From Streptomyces tuirus (GTDB lineage Bacteria > Actinomycetota > Actinomycetes > Streptomycetales > Streptomycetaceae), in NCBI GenBank assembly GCA_018195615.1, contig JAGTPG010000002.1, positions 4,953,501 through 5,017,500 of the forward strand: a DNA stretch of 64,000 nt, read 5' to 3'. Below are positions 48,430-57,383 of the stretch, piece by piece. Made by a program: the position numbers and the translations under genes. The number at the start of each line of letters is the position of its first letter. The stretch's first letter is position 1. The notes under the pieces were generated by a model. That model ran no database searches. It had not been told where the DNA came from and was given only the letters and a program-made list of their open reading frames with translations.

Positions 48430-48687
48430 CTACACCCCGTACCCGTCGCTGTAGCCGTCGCGGCGGTGGTGGTGGGCCGCCGGGTCGTCGACGACGCCTG
48501 TCGTCGGCGGTGGCACCACCACCCGCCTGCGCCGGTAGATGCTGCTGAACGTGGTGACGCCGATCAGTCCGACGATCATGAAGATGATGCCGACCAGGTC
48601 GAGGTTGACCCCCTGCATGTCCCAGTCGGTCGCGAACGTGAGGATGGCTCCCACGGCGATGAGGATGATGCATCCGCCGAGGCCCAT
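48430..48687 (-). CDS. Small two-helix membrane protein, DUF6458-type
   Basis: 85 aa, ATG 48687 with GGGAGG upstream. Two transmembrane helices (GGCIILIAVGAILTFATDW, LVGIIFMIVGLIGVTTF) are followed by an Arg/Pro tail with His-rich RVVVPPP and HHHRRDGYSDGYGV. The GLGGCIILIAVGAIL start is characteristic of a widespread actinobacterial small membrane family. Function unknown. Confidence 0.75.
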   Translation of the reverse strand: MGLGGCIILIAVGAILTFATDWDMQGVNLDLVGIIFMIVGLIGVTTFSSIYRRRRVVVPPPTTGVVDDPAAHHHRRDGYSDGYGV

Positions 48688-48773
48688 GAGTGTCGCCTCC
48701 CTGTACGGTCCGGTCGTTCCGGTCCGCACACCGGGTACCCCGGAGGGGAACACCCATGCGGTGGCGGCCCGTT

Positions 48774-50123
48774 CTACCTCTCCAGGAACGCGACCAAGGC
48801 GTTCGCGAGCAGGAACGGGTCGTCGGCGCCGCACAGTTCGCGGGCGCTGTGCATCGACAGGATGGCCACGCCGATGTCCACCGTCCTGATGCCGTGCCGG
48901 GCGGCGGTGATCGGGCCGATCGTGGTGCCGCAGGGCATGGAGTTGTTGGAGACGAAGGACTGGAAGGGGACCCCGGCCCTCTCGCAGGCCGCCGTGAACT
49001 CGGCGCGGCCCGAACCGTCCGTGGCATAGCGGTTGTTGACGTTCACCTTGAGGATCGGGCCGCCGTTGACGCGCGGGTGGTGCGTCGGGTCGTGCCGCTC
49101 CGCGTAGTTGGGGTGGACGGCGTGGCCCGTGTCGGAGGACAGGCAGACCGTGCCGGCGAAGGCGCGGGCCCGGTCCTCGTACGACCCTCCGCGCGCGAAG
49201 ACCGAACGTTCCAGCACGGTGCCGAGCAGCGGCCCGTCCGCGCCGGTGTCCGATTGGGAGCCGTTCTCCTCGTGGTCGAAGGCGGCCAGGACCGGGATGG
49301 ACGACGGCTCGGACTGCGCGGAGGCCATGGCCACGAGGGCCGCCGTGCCGGCGTGCACCGACAGCAGGTTGTCCATGCGCGGGCCGGCCAGCAGTTCGCG
49401 GTCGCGGCCCAGGTAGGCGGGCGGTTCCACGGAGTGCGTCATCAGGTCCCAGCCGGTGACCTCGCCGGCGGGGATGCCGGCCGTCTCCTCCAGGAAGGCG
49501 ATCAGGTCGCCGTCGCGCACGTCGTTGCCGAGGCCCCAGACCGGCTGCATGTGCCGCTGCTTGTCGAGCTTGAGGCCGTCGGCCGTCACCGAGCGGTCGA
49601 GGTGGATGGCGAGCTGCGGGACGCGCAGCAGCGGGCGGTCGACGTTGACCAGCCGGGTCGAGCCGTCGCGCAGGGTGAGGCGGCCCGCGAGGCCGAGGTC
49701 GCGGTCCAGCCAGGAGTTGAGCAGCGGCCCGCCGTAGATCTCCACGGCGACCTGGCGCCAGCCGTGCGCCCCGCTGTCGGGGAGCGGCTTGACGCGCAGG
49801 TTGGGGGAGTCGGTGTGGGCGCCGACGATCCGGAACGGCGTGTGCGGCGCGGCGCCCTCCGGCACGTACCAGGCGACGATCGCGCCGCCGCGCAGCACGT
49901 ACTTGCCGCCGGTCGTCCGGTCCCAGGCGTCCGTCTCCGCGACCTGCTTGAAGCCGGCCTTCTCCAGCCGCTCGGCGGCGTTCGCCACGGCGTGGTACGG
50001 CGACGGGCTCGCCGCCAGGAAGGTCATCAGGTCATCGGTGTGGCCGCGGTCGAACGTGAGAGGTGCGCGCGAAGCGCTCACTGCGGGGGCGGCGGTGGGA
50101 GACGGGCGGGCTGGTTCGGTCAT
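48774..50123 (-). CDS. apeB: M18 family zinc aminopeptidase
   Basis: 449 aa, intact. Landmarks of the M18 dodecameric aminopeptidases: IVGAHTDSPNLRVKP (first zinc His/Asp), DHEENGSQSDTGADG (catalytic Glu and zinc ligand), RMDNLLSVHAGTAAL and the C-terminal NSMPCGTTIGPITAARHGIRTVDIG block with a metal His. It removes acidic or neutral N-terminal residues from cytosolic peptides. Start ATG 50123 after a weak AAGGTG. Confidence 0.9.
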   Translation of the reverse strand: MTEPARPSPTAAPAVSASRAPLTFDRGHTDDLMTFLAASPSPYHAVANAAERLEKAGFKQVAETDAWDRTTGGKYVLRGGAIVAWYVPEGAAPHTPFRIVGAHTDSPNLRVKPLPDSGAHGWRQVAVEIYGGPLLNSWLDRDLGLAGRLTLRDGSTRLVNVDRPLLRVPQLAIHLDRSVTADGLKLDKQRHMQPVWGLGNDVRDGDLIAFLEETAGIPAGEVTGWDLMTHSVEPPAYLGRDRELLAGPRMDNLLSVHAGTAALVAMASAQSEPSSIPVLAAFDHEENGSQSDTGADGPLLGTVLERSVFARGGSYEDRARAFAGTVCLSSDTGHAVHPNYAERHDPTHHPRVNGGPILKVNVNNRYATDGSGRAEFTAACERAGVPFQSFVSNNSMPCGTTIGPITAARHGIRTVDIGVAILSMHSARELCGADDPFLLANALVAFLER

Positions 50124-50144
50124 GCATTCACCTTAACGACGGAC

Positions 50145-50179
50145 GAGGGCCCGTTCCCGGCGTAGGGGAACAGGCCCTC
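50145..50179 (-). terminator. Terminator downstream of acyl-CoA dehydrogenase gene
   Basis: GAGGGCCCGTTCCC (50145-50158) pairs with GGGGAACAGGCCCTC (50165-50179) with one internal mismatch. It lies 20 bases beyond the leftward-read acyl-CoA dehydrogenase stop. Confidence 0.65.
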
Positions 50180-50198
50180 GAACAGAGGACGTGAGGGA

Positions 50199-52025
50199 TC
50201 AGAACGCGGCCTCGTCCAGCTCCATCAGGTCCAGCTCGACGCCCTCGGCGACCTTGCGGGCCAGGGTGACGCCCGGCAGGACGTTGGCGGCGAAGAACTT
50301 GGCGGCGGCGATCTTGCCGGTGTAGAAGGCCTTGTCCTTGGCGGAGGCGGTCTCCAGCTTCTCGGCGGCGACGGACGCGCCCTTGAGCAGCAGGTAGCCG
50401 ACGACGACGTCACCGGAGGCCATCAGCAGGCGGGTGGTGTTGAGCCCCACCTTGTAGATGTTCTTGACGTCCTGCTCGGTGGCCGCGAGGTCGGTGAGCA
50501 TCAGGCCGACGATGGCCTCCAGCTCGACCGCGGCCTTGGCGAGGTGCTCGCGGGCCCCGGCCAGCTCCTCGCCGCCCGTGCCGAGGGCGAGGAACTTCTT
50601 GATGTCCTCGGCGAGGGAGTTCAGCGCGGCGCCCTGGTTGCGGACGATCTTGCGGAAGAAGAAGTCCTGGCCCTGGATCGCGGTGGTGCCCTCGTAGAGG
50701 GTGTCGATCTTGGAGTCCCGGATGTACTGCTCGATCGGGTACTCCTGGAGGAAGCCGGAGCCGCCGAAGGTCTGCAGCGACTGGGCGAGCTGCTCGTAGC
50801 CCTTCTCGGAGCCGTAGCCCTTGACGATGGGCAGGAGCAGGTCGTTCAGCGCGTGCTCGGTGGCGGCGTCCTCGCCGGCGGCCTCCTTGATCTGGATCGC
50901 GTCCTGGATCGAGGCGGTGTACATCACCAGGGCGCGCATGCCCTCCGCGTACGCCTTCTGCGTCATGAGCGAGCGGCGTACGTCCGGGTGGTGGGTGACG
51001 GTGACCTTGGGCGCGGTCTTGTCCATGAAGTTCGCGAGGTCCGGGCCCTGGACGCGCTCCTTGGCGTACTCCAGCGCGTTCAGGTAGCCCGTGGAGAGCG
51101 TGGAGATCGCCTTCGTGCCGACCATCATGCGGGCGAACTCGATGATGCGGAACATCTGGCGGATGCCGTCGTGCTTGTCGCCGATCAGCCAGCCCTTGGC
51201 GGGGTGCTGGTCGCCGAAGGTCATCTCGCAGGTGTTGGAGGCCTTCAGGCCCATCTTGTGCTCGACGTTCGTGGCGTAGACGCCGTTGCGCTCGCCCAGC
51301 TCGCCCGTCTCGAAGTCGAAGAGGTACTTCGGGACGAGGAAGAGGGACAGGCCCTTGGTGCCGGGGCCGGCGCCCTCGGGGCGGGCGAGGACGTAGTGGA
51401 GGATGTTCTCCGACATGTCGTGCTCACCGGAGGTGATGAAGCGCTTCACGCCCTCGATGTGCCAGGAGCCGTCCTCCTGCTGCACGGCCTTGGTGCGGCC
51501 GGCGCCCACGTCGGAGCCCGCGTCGGGCTCGGTGAGGACCATGGTGGAGCCCCACTGCTTCTCCACTGCGACCTTGGCTATGTGCTTCTGGACCTCGTTG
51601 CCCTCCTCGAAGAGGATGCCGGCGAAGGCGGGGCCCGAGGAGTACATCCAGACGGCCGGGTTGGCGCCCAGGATCAGCTCGGCGTAGGCCCAGATCAGGG
51701 AGCGGGGCGAGGTGGTGCCGCCGATCTCCTCGGGCAGGCCGAGGCGCCAGTACTCGGAGTCCATGAAGGCCTGGTAGCTCTTCTTGAAGGAGGCGGGGAC
51801 CGGCGCGGTGTTGGTCTCCGGGTCGAAGACCGGCGGGTTGCGGTCGGCGTCGATGAAGGACTCGGCCAGCTCGTTCTCCGAGAGGCGGGTGAGCTCCTCC
51901 AGGATGCTCTTCGCGGTCTCGACGTCCATCTCCTCGAACGGGCCCGTGCCGTAGACCTTGTCGCGCCCGAGTACTTCGAAGAGGTTGAACTCGATGTCGC
52001 GGAGATTCGACTTGTAGTGCCCCAT
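50199..52025 (-). CDS. Acyl-CoA dehydrogenase (608 aa, long type with extra C-terminal domain)
   Basis: Intact frame. FAD-binding and substrate motifs include MVLTEPDAGSDVGAGRTKAV (about residues 165-184), KRFITSGEHDMSENI, GLKASNTCEMTFGD and the catalytic-Glu region TLYEGTTAIQGQDFFFRKI. The roughly 600-aa length with an acyl-CoA_dh_N-like start (DIEFNLFEVLGRDKVYG) and C-terminal helical domain is the AidB/ACAD long class common in actinobacteria. It starts beta-oxidation of medium or long acyl-CoAs. Monocistronic with its own terminator. Confidence 0.88.
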   Translation of the reverse strand: MGHYKSNLRDIEFNLFEVLGRDKVYGTGPFEEMDVETAKSILEELTRLSENELAESFIDADRNPPVFDPETNTAPVPASFKKSYQAFMDSEYWRLGLPEEIGGTTSPRSLIWAYAELILGANPAVWMYSSGPAFAGILFEEGNEVQKHIAKVAVEKQWGSTMVLTEPDAGSDVGAGRTKAVQQEDGSWHIEGVKRFITSGEHDMSENILHYVLARPEGAGPGTKGLSLFLVPKYLFDFETGELGERNGVYATNVEHKMGLKASNTCEMTFGDQHPAKGWLIGDKHDGIRQMFRIIEFARMMVGTKAISTLSTGYLNALEYAKERVQGPDLANFMDKTAPKVTVTHHPDVRRSLMTQKAYAEGMRALVMYTASIQDAIQIKEAAGEDAATEHALNDLLLPIVKGYGSEKGYEQLAQSLQTFGGSGFLQEYPIEQYIRDSKIDTLYEGTTAIQGQDFFFRKIVRNQGAALNSLAEDIKKFLALGTGGEELAGAREHLAKAAVELEAIVGLMLTDLAATEQDVKNIYKVGLNTTRLLMASGDVVVGYLLLKGASVAAEKLETASAKDKAFYTGKIAAAKFFAANVLPGVTLARKVAEGVELDLMELDEAAF

Positions 52026-52159
52026 GGCGACGGCTCCCGGCTCCGTAGAGAGATCGGCGAGGCACTGGATCCTCGCGCTAGTTCACGTACCAACAAGTAG
52101 CTACGATGATGCTACCCGCCAGTAATAAGACGCAACCCCATCCTGGCATCTGTGACAGG

Positions 52160-52962
52160 TCACACCGGAACGGTCAGTGTCGCGGTGTAGCCGTCCGCGG
52201 TGCTGCCCCTTATCGTCGCCAGCTGCCGGTCGTAACCGTCGCTGAAGATGCCGTCGCTCTCAAGAGAGAGACTGCTCAGATTCCGCACGCTCGCGCCGTA
52301 CCCGTCCGTGGCGTACACCTCGTCGCAGACGTCCTCGGGGAAGGCGAGCTGCGAGGTGTTCGTGATCGAGGTGGCCGCTGTCGCGTCGGCCAGGCTGCCG
52401 TAGACCTCGAAGTGGACGTGCGGCCAGCGGCCCGGGTAGCAGCCGGGGAAGACGCTCGTGAAGGTGACCCGGCCCTTGTCGTCGGTCTCCTGCACGCCCC
52501 GCAGGTAGTTCTCGTCGGTGACGCCCTCGGAGTACAGGGAGTAGGCGCCGTCCCGGTCGCACTGCCAGAGGTAGACGGCGGCGCCCTTCCTGGGTGTGCC
52601 GCAGCCGGAGGCCGCGTCCACCACCGTCAGCGTGATCGTCAGCGGGACGCCCTCGGCGGTGCCGCCCGCGGAGTCGCCGAAGCTCTTGGTGATGTCGCTG
52701 CGGACGACACCGCTCTCCTTCAGTACGTTCACGCCGTTGGAACCGTCGCCCGGGAAGGGACCGGCGGTCTCCTCCGGGATCTCCGCGCAGGCAGGGGAAG
52801 GAGAGGGCGACGCCGAGGTCTCCTCCTCCGATGTGCAGCCGACCAGGGGACCAGGCTCGCGCCCGCCATCAGCCGGATCATCCGGCGGCGGGCGAGGACG
52901 GGAAGGTCGTGGGAGAGGCCTCTGTCGTGCTCGTGCGGGCCCTCGTCATGGCGTCCGTTCAT
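52160..52962 (-). CDS. Exported intradiol-dioxygenase-like lipoprotein (frame break near 52847)
   Basis: A Tat-like lipoprotein signal (ARRRMIRLMAGASLVPLVGC) becomes visible after one C is added at 52846-52849, with the lipobox Cys in LVGC. The mature domain has the intradiol ring-cleavage fold: iron ligands are expected at Tyr in DGAYSLYS, Tyr in FPGCYPGRWPHVHF and the two His of that motif. About 267 aa. Extracytoplasmic members act on lignin-derived catechols. Related to, but well diverged from, the protein at 62635. Confidence 0.8.
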
Positions 52963-53081
52963 GGCACCGACGCTATGAGCGACGGCTGCGGCAATCCATA
53001 GCCGCGGCTGTCAAGTCGCTGTCGAGTCACTGTCGGTCTGCCCGGACTGCCGTACCGGCCCGGCCGCCCCGCCGCTCTCGG

Positions 53082-53087
53082 TACGCT
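53082..53087 (+). promoter_or_regulatory. Candidate -10 box, leaderless start of sseB-like gene
   Basis: TACGCT is seven bases before the ATG at 53095 and no ribosome site intervenes. Confidence 0.45.
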
Positions 53088-53094
53088 TGCGCTC

Positions 53095-53559
53095 ATGTAC
53101 GGCTACGACCAGACAGCGGGCCCGCAAGCGCAGTACGCCCCTCCGCAGCAGCCGATGTCCGGCGGGTACGGGCAGCAGCCGCCGCTGTACCCCGAGCCGT
53201 CCCCGCCCTCCCTCACGGACGCGGTGCGGGCGTTCACGACCGGGCAGATGGCAGCCGAGGACTTCCAGCAGGTCTTCGCGACGTCGAAGGTCTACTGCCC
53301 GCGCGGTGACAACCCCGGCTTCCTCGCCCTGCACAACACGCAGCAGCCCGTGATCCCGATGTTCAGCACGCTCAAGGAGCTGCGCCGGTACGCGGGCAAG
53401 GAGTCCAAGTACTTCGTGATCACCGGCGCCGAGGTGCTGGACCTGCTGCCGACCGGCTACGGCTTCGTGCTGGACATGGAGGGCGAGCACCGGATGGTGT
53501 TCGACGCGAAGGCCGTCGAGCAGATGGTCGAGTTCGCGATGCGCCGGATGTATGGCTAG
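53095..53559 (+). CDS. SseB-domain protein
   Basis: 154 aa. A disordered Gln/Pro/Tyr-rich N-terminus (GYGQQPPLYPEPSPP) precedes an SseB-like domain (VYCPRGDNPGFLALHN, PMFSTLKELRRYAGKESKYF, LPTGYGFVLDMEGEHRMVF). In actinobacteria this family is a stand-alone cytosolic protein of unknown role, not a type III secretion chaperone. Intact frame. Confidence 0.8.
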   Translation: MYGYDQTAGPQAQYAPPQQPMSGGYGQQPPLYPEPSPPSLTDAVRAFTTGQMAAEDFQQVFATSKVYCPRGDNPGFLALHNTQQPVIPMFSTLKELRRYAGKESKYFVITGAEVLDLLPTGYGFVLDMEGEHRMVFDAKAVEQMVEFAMRRMYG

Positions 53560-53594
53560 ACGCCATTGCTTCGCAGACGGCTGAGCCCTCGGAG

Positions 53595-54332
53595 TCACCT
53601 GGGCAGGCGCAGCGCCAGGCCGTCCAGGACGACCTCCAGGCCGTAGGCGAACTTCATCTCGCGCAGGGCGGCAGGGTCGGTGGTCGCTTCCTCGACCTCC
53701 GTGTGCGGAATGGCCAGGTGGGCGTGGTCGGCCGCGGCCCGCTGGGCCGCGGGCATCAGGCGGGCGATGAAGTCGGCCTCGGTCTCGCCGGAGCGGGCGA
53801 CCGTGGTGAGCCAGGCCGCCTCCGCGTTGCTCATGCCGATGACGTACGAGAACAGGGTCTCGATCGCCCGGCTCGGCTCCGGGAATCCCGCCGCGGTGAA
53901 CAGGGCCGCCAGCCGTTCCGAGAAGCTCATGTAGTTCGGCCCGAGGTAGGCGAGCCCCGCCTGCCCCAGGACCAGGGTCAGCCAGGGATGCCGTAGCGCC
54001 GTCGTCCGGAAGGACCCGGCCGCCTCGGTCACCGCCGCGCGCCAGTCGGGGCTGTCGGCCGGCGGGACGTGGATCTCGGCGGTGACCTCGTCCACCGCGA
54101 GCTCCATCAGCTCGTCCTTCGTGGCGACGTGCCGGTACAGCGAGGTCGCGCCGGCGTTCAGCCGGGCGCCGAGCTTGCGCATGCTGAGCGCCTCGATCCC
54201 CTCGGCGTCGAGCATCGCGATTGCCTCGCGGACGATCGCGTCCCGGCTGAGCGCCGGCTGGTCGGTGCGGCGCTGCTCGCGGGCCCATACGGACGGGATC
54301 CGGGTCTTCTCCGTCGTCTTGTTCCTGCTCAT
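53595..54332 (-). CDS. TetR-family repressor divergent to MFS exporter
   Basis: 245 aa. Helix-turn-helix IVREAIAMLDAEGIEALSMR and LGARLNAGATSLYRHVATKD (about residues 30-75), then a TetR_C helical ligand domain. Start ATG 54330-54332 after AGGAGGA; a longer frame start exists but overlaps the operators. Divergent transcription with an MFS drug exporter and two inverted repeats between them make it the exporter's local repressor by the usual TetA/TetR logic. The inducer is unknown. Confidence 0.85.
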   Translation of the reverse strand: MSRNKTTEKTRIPSVWAREQRRTDQPALSRDAIVREAIAMLDAEGIEALSMRKLGARLNAGATSLYRHVATKDELMELAVDEVTAEIHVPPADSPDWRAAVTEAAGSFRTTALRHPWLTLVLGQAGLAYLGPNYMSFSERLAALFTAAGFPEPSRAIETLFSYVIGMSNAEAAWLTTVARSGETEADFIARLMPAAQRAAADHAHLAIPHTEVEEATTDPAALREMKFAYGLEVVLDGLALRLPR

Positions 54333-54362
54333 CGGTGCTCCTCCTGACCTCCTGCGAACGGC

Positions 54363-54399
54363 GTGCGCAACCAGCGTACAGAATTCAGAGGTTGCGCAC
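54363..54399. promoter_or_regulatory. Inverted repeat 1 in TetR-MFS divergent promoter
   Basis: GTGCGCAACC (54363-54372) and GGTTGCGCAC (54390-54399) are perfect arms around 17 bases containing CGTACAGAATTC. It lies 30 bases before the TetR start and covers its likely promoter. Confidence 0.6.
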
Positions 54400-54441
54400 A
54401 CCGTTCCTTCATGCGTACAGTGTTCGCATCGAAGGAACGGT
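54400..54441. promoter_or_regulatory. Inverted repeat 2 with nested palindrome before MFS gene
   Basis: ACCGTTCCTTC (54400-54410) and GAAGGAACGGT (54431-54441) are perfect arms. The loop holds a nested 17-bp near-palindrome TGCGTACAGTGTTCGCA (54412-54428), a good candidate for the actual TetR dimer site. Confidence 0.6.
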
Positions 54442-54462
54442 GTTCGCGGGAGGGGAATCTCA

Positions 54463-55962
54463 ATGGACGCTCGTCATCCACGCCGCTGGTGGATCCTGAT
54501 CGTGCTCTGCCTGAGCACACTCGTGCTGGTCGTCGACAACATGGCGTTGACGGTCGCGGTACCCGCGCTGACCGAGGACATCGGGGCGAGCGCCCAGGAG
54601 ACGCAGTGGATCCTCGACTCCTACATCCTGGTCTTCGCCGGCCTGCTGCTGACCTCGGGAAGCCTCGGAGACCGCTTCGGGCGCCGGAAGGTGATGCTGA
54701 TCGGCCTGCTGCTGTTCGGGGCGGCCTCACTGGGGGCGGTGTTCTGCTCCAGCCCCGGTGAGCTGATCGCGGTGCGGATCGCGATGGGGGTCGGCGGAGC
54801 GCTGATCATGCCCTCGACGCTGTCCATCCTGATCACCGTCTTCGACGAGGACGAGCGGCCCAAGGCCATGGCCGCGTGGGGCTCGGTGTCGATGCTGGGG
54901 CTGGTCGGCAGCCCGGTCCTGGGTGGTGTGCTGATCGACCACTTCGCCTGGCAGGCGATCTTCCTGATCAACGTGCCGATCGTCGGCCTCGCGCTGCTGG
55001 CCGGTGTGCTGCTGATGCCGGAGTCGAAGGCGCCGTGGCAGAAGCCCGACCCGCTGGGCGCGGTGCTGTCGGCGGTGGGTATGACGGCCCTGGTGTGGTG
55101 GATCATCGAGATCCCGCAGCACGGCGCGTTCGAGGGCCGTTCCCTCCTCGTCCTGGCCGTCGCGCTGGTCGCCCTGGCCGGCTTCGTGATCTGGGAGAAC
55201 GTCACGCGCTCGCCGATGGTCCCGCTGGTCCTCTTCAAGCACCGCAACTTCAGCGGTGGCTCGCTCTCCCTGGCCCTCGTCCAGATCGGCAACGCCGGTC
55301 TGCTGCTGGTCCTGACCCAGTACCTCCAGTTCGTGCTCGGCTGGTCCGCCGTCAAGGCCGGCCTGGCCTTCCTGCCGCTGGCCGTGGCCGCGCTGGCCGG
55401 GAACACGGCCGGGGCGCAGCTCGCCGTGAAGGTGGGCAACCGGTTCGTCATCCTCGGTGGGATGCTGCTGATGGCCGTCTCCTTCGGGCTGCTGACCACG
55501 CTCACCGCGGACAGCGGGTTCACGGTCCCGGCCGTGGCGCTGGGCATCCTGGGCCTGGGTGCCGGTCTGGCGATGCCGGCCGCGGTGGCCGCGCTGATGG
55601 GCACCATCCCGGAGGAGAAGGCGGGCGTCGGCTCGGCGCTCAACGACACCATCCAGCAGTCCGGCACCGCCCTCGGGATCGCGATCCTGGGCTCCCTGCT
55701 CTCCGGCGGCTACGCGGACGAGATGCCGGCCGGCGCTCCTGAGCAGGCCAAGGAGTCCATCGGCGGCGCCCTGGCCGTCGCCGGCGGTGACACGGGCCTG
55801 GTGCGGGCGGCCCGCGAGGCCTTCACGGCCTCGATGTCGACGACCTTCACGATCAGCGCGGTCGGGGTCCTCGCCGCGGCGGTCGTCGCCACGGCGGTGA
55901 TGCGGGACCGGAAGGCCGGTCCCCGCCGGGCCGGGAGCGAGGAGCCCGAGCTGGTCGCCTGA
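54463..55962 (+). CDS. MFS multidrug exporter, DHA2 (14-TM) type
   Basis: 499 aa, intact, with about 14 transmembrane helices. The A-motif GSLGDRFGRRKVMLIGL (about residues 67-83), the D1-like DNMALTVAVPALTEDI in helix 1 and the antiporter C-motif GLVGSPVLGGVLID (about 146-159) mark a drug:proton antiporter of the EmrB/QacA class. ATG 54463 with GGAGGGGAAT upstream. Expression is expected to be controlled by the divergent TetR. Confidence 0.87.
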   Translation: MDARHPRRWWILIVLCLSTLVLVVDNMALTVAVPALTEDIGASAQETQWILDSYILVFAGLLLTSGSLGDRFGRRKVMLIGLLLFGAASLGAVFCSSPGELIAVRIAMGVGGALIMPSTLSILITVFDEDERPKAMAAWGSVSMLGLVGSPVLGGVLIDHFAWQAIFLINVPIVGLALLAGVLLMPESKAPWQKPDPLGAVLSAVGMTALVWWIIEIPQHGAFEGRSLLVLAVALVALAGFVIWENVTRSPMVPLVLFKHRNFSGGSLSLALVQIGNAGLLLVLTQYLQFVLGWSAVKAGLAFLPLAVAALAGNTAGAQLAVKVGNRFVILGGMLLMAVSFGLLTTLTADSGFTVPAVALGILGLGAGLAMPAAVAALMGTIPEEKAGVGSALNDTIQQSGTALGIAILGSLLSGGYADEMPAGAPEQAKESIGGALAVAGGDTGLVRAAREAFTASMSTTFTISAVGVLAAAVVATAVMRDRKAGPRRAGSEEPELVA

Positions 55963-55971
55963 CGCGGACGT

Positions 55972-56010
55972 GCGAAGGCCGGTTCCCCGATGCGGGGGCC
56001 GGTCTTTCGC
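55972..56010 (+). terminator. Terminator after the MFS exporter gene
   Basis: An imperfect stem between GCGAAGGCCGG (55972-55982) and CCGGTCTTTCGC (55999-56010), with CCCC/GGGG pairing inside, follows the MFS stop by about ten bases. Confidence 0.5.
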
Positions 56011-56131
56011 CATGCCCATGTCCCGTGGTTCGCTGCGCCGTCGCCCGGGAATGCCCATCCGGTTTTCTCCGTTAGGGGTGGCAGAAAGTTCAACGCTCAA
56101 CTAAACTGGGCGTACACGAGGAGGAACCGAC

Positions 56132-57109
56132 ATGCCTGCTGTGACCGTCGAGAACCCGTTGACGCTGCCCCGCGTGACCGCTCCGACCGACGCCGTGGCA
56201 CGTCCCGTGCTCGCCGTCACGACCGCCCCGAGCGGTTTCGAGGGCGAGGGCTTCCCGGTGCGCCGGGCGTTCGCGGGGATCAACTACCGCCATCTCGACC
56301 CGTTCATCATGATGGACCAGATGGGCGAGGTGGAGTACGCGCCGGGCGAGCCCAAGGGCACCCCCTGGCACCCGCACCGCGGCTTCGAGACCGTCACCTA
56401 CATCATCGACGGGATCTTCGACCACCAGGACTCCAACGGCGGTGGCGGCACCATCACCAACGGGGACACCCAGTGGATGACCGCGGGCTCGGGTCTGCTG
56501 CACATCGAGGCGCCACCGGAGCATCTGGTCATGTCCGGCGGGCTCTTCCACGGCCTCCAGCTGTGGGTGAACCTCCCGGCCAGGGACAAGATGATGGCCC
56601 CGCGCTACCAGGACATCCGCGGCGGCTCGGTCCAGCTGCTCACCACCCCCGACGGCGGCGCGCTGCTGCGGGTCATCGCCGGTGAGCTGGACGGGCACCA
56701 GGGCCCCGGCATCACGCACACGCCGATCACGATGATCCACGCGACGCTGGCACCGGGTGCGGAGCTCACCCTGCCGTGGCGCGAGGACTTCAACGGCCTG
56801 GCGTACGTGCTGGCCGGACGCGGCAGCGTCGGCACCGAGCGCCGGCCGGTCCACACCGGCCAGACCGCCGTGTTCGGCGCGGGCTCCTCGCTGACCGTCC
56901 GCGCGGACGAGAAGCAGGACTCGAACACGCCGGACCTGGAGGTCGTGCTGCTCGGCGGGCAGCCGATCCGTGAGCCCATGGCCCACTACGGCCCGTTCGT
57001 GATGAACACCAAGGAAGAACTCATGCAGGCCTTCGAGGACTTCCAGAAGGGCCGCCTGGGTACGGTCCCGGCGGTGCACGGCATGACGGCGAGCGGTCCG
57101 CAGGACTGA
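56132..57109 (+). CDS. Pirin family protein
   Basis: 325 aa, intact bicupin. Metal ligands are in WHPHRGFETVTYIIDG (two His), HIEAPPEH and the glutamate-position residues that follow in AGSGLLHIE. A second pirin_C cupin covers about residues 180-290. Bacterial pirins include quercetinases and modulators of pyruvate dehydrogenase or acyl-CoA dehydrogenase. ATG 56132 with GAGGAGG. Upstream the heptamer GTTCAAC-GCTCAAC (about 56086-56100) is a near-direct repeat that may be a MarR-type or redox-regulator site. Confidence 0.87.
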   Translation: MPAVTVENPLTLPRVTAPTDAVARPVLAVTTAPSGFEGEGFPVRRAFAGINYRHLDPFIMMDQMGEVEYAPGEPKGTPWHPHRGFETVTYIIDGIFDHQDSNGGGGTITNGDTQWMTAGSGLLHIEAPPEHLVMSGGLFHGLQLWVNLPARDKMMAPRYQDIRGGSVQLLTTPDGGALLRVIAGELDGHQGPGITHTPITMIHATLAPGAELTLPWREDFNGLAYVLAGRGSVGTERRPVHTGQTAVFGAGSSLTVRADEKQDSNTPDLEVVLLGGQPIREPMAHYGPFVMNTKEELMQAFEDFQKGRLGTVPAVHGMTASGPQD

Positions 57110-57383
57110 GCCGCCGTCGCCCAGGGGCGTCGTGTGACGCCCCCCATCGGCCCTGACACCGGGCGCTCCCGGCGCACGCGGTCCCGTGGCGCTGAGGCCG
57201 CGAGGTCGTAGCGACGGTGACGGCGGCGCCCTCGGCCCGGTCGCCGTGCCGGTGGAGGCCGCACGGTCTGTGCCGACGGCGAAGTGGCCTGAACCGGCGA
57301 GCGGGCCAGCCGCGCTGACGCTCCGTCACCCGGGCGGGCCGTTCCGACGGGACGGCCCGCCCGGGGCGTGGTCGGGTGGAGGG
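57110..57383. other. Intergenic region between pirin and AI-2E genes
   Basis: 274 bases, very GC-rich, with no coding frame I can support. It ends in the 14-bp perfect hairpin at 57329-57365. The first part has no recognisable promoter. Confidence 0.4.
57329..57365 (+). terminator. Strong hairpin just before the AI-2E transporter gene
   Basis: CCCGGGCGGGCCGT (57329-57342) pairs perfectly with ACGGCCCGCCCGGG (57352-57365) across a 9-base loop. It is 220 bases beyond the pirin stop and ends 18 bases before the GTG at 57384, close to the ribosome site. It may be a late terminator or a translation-control hairpin. Confidence 0.55.
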
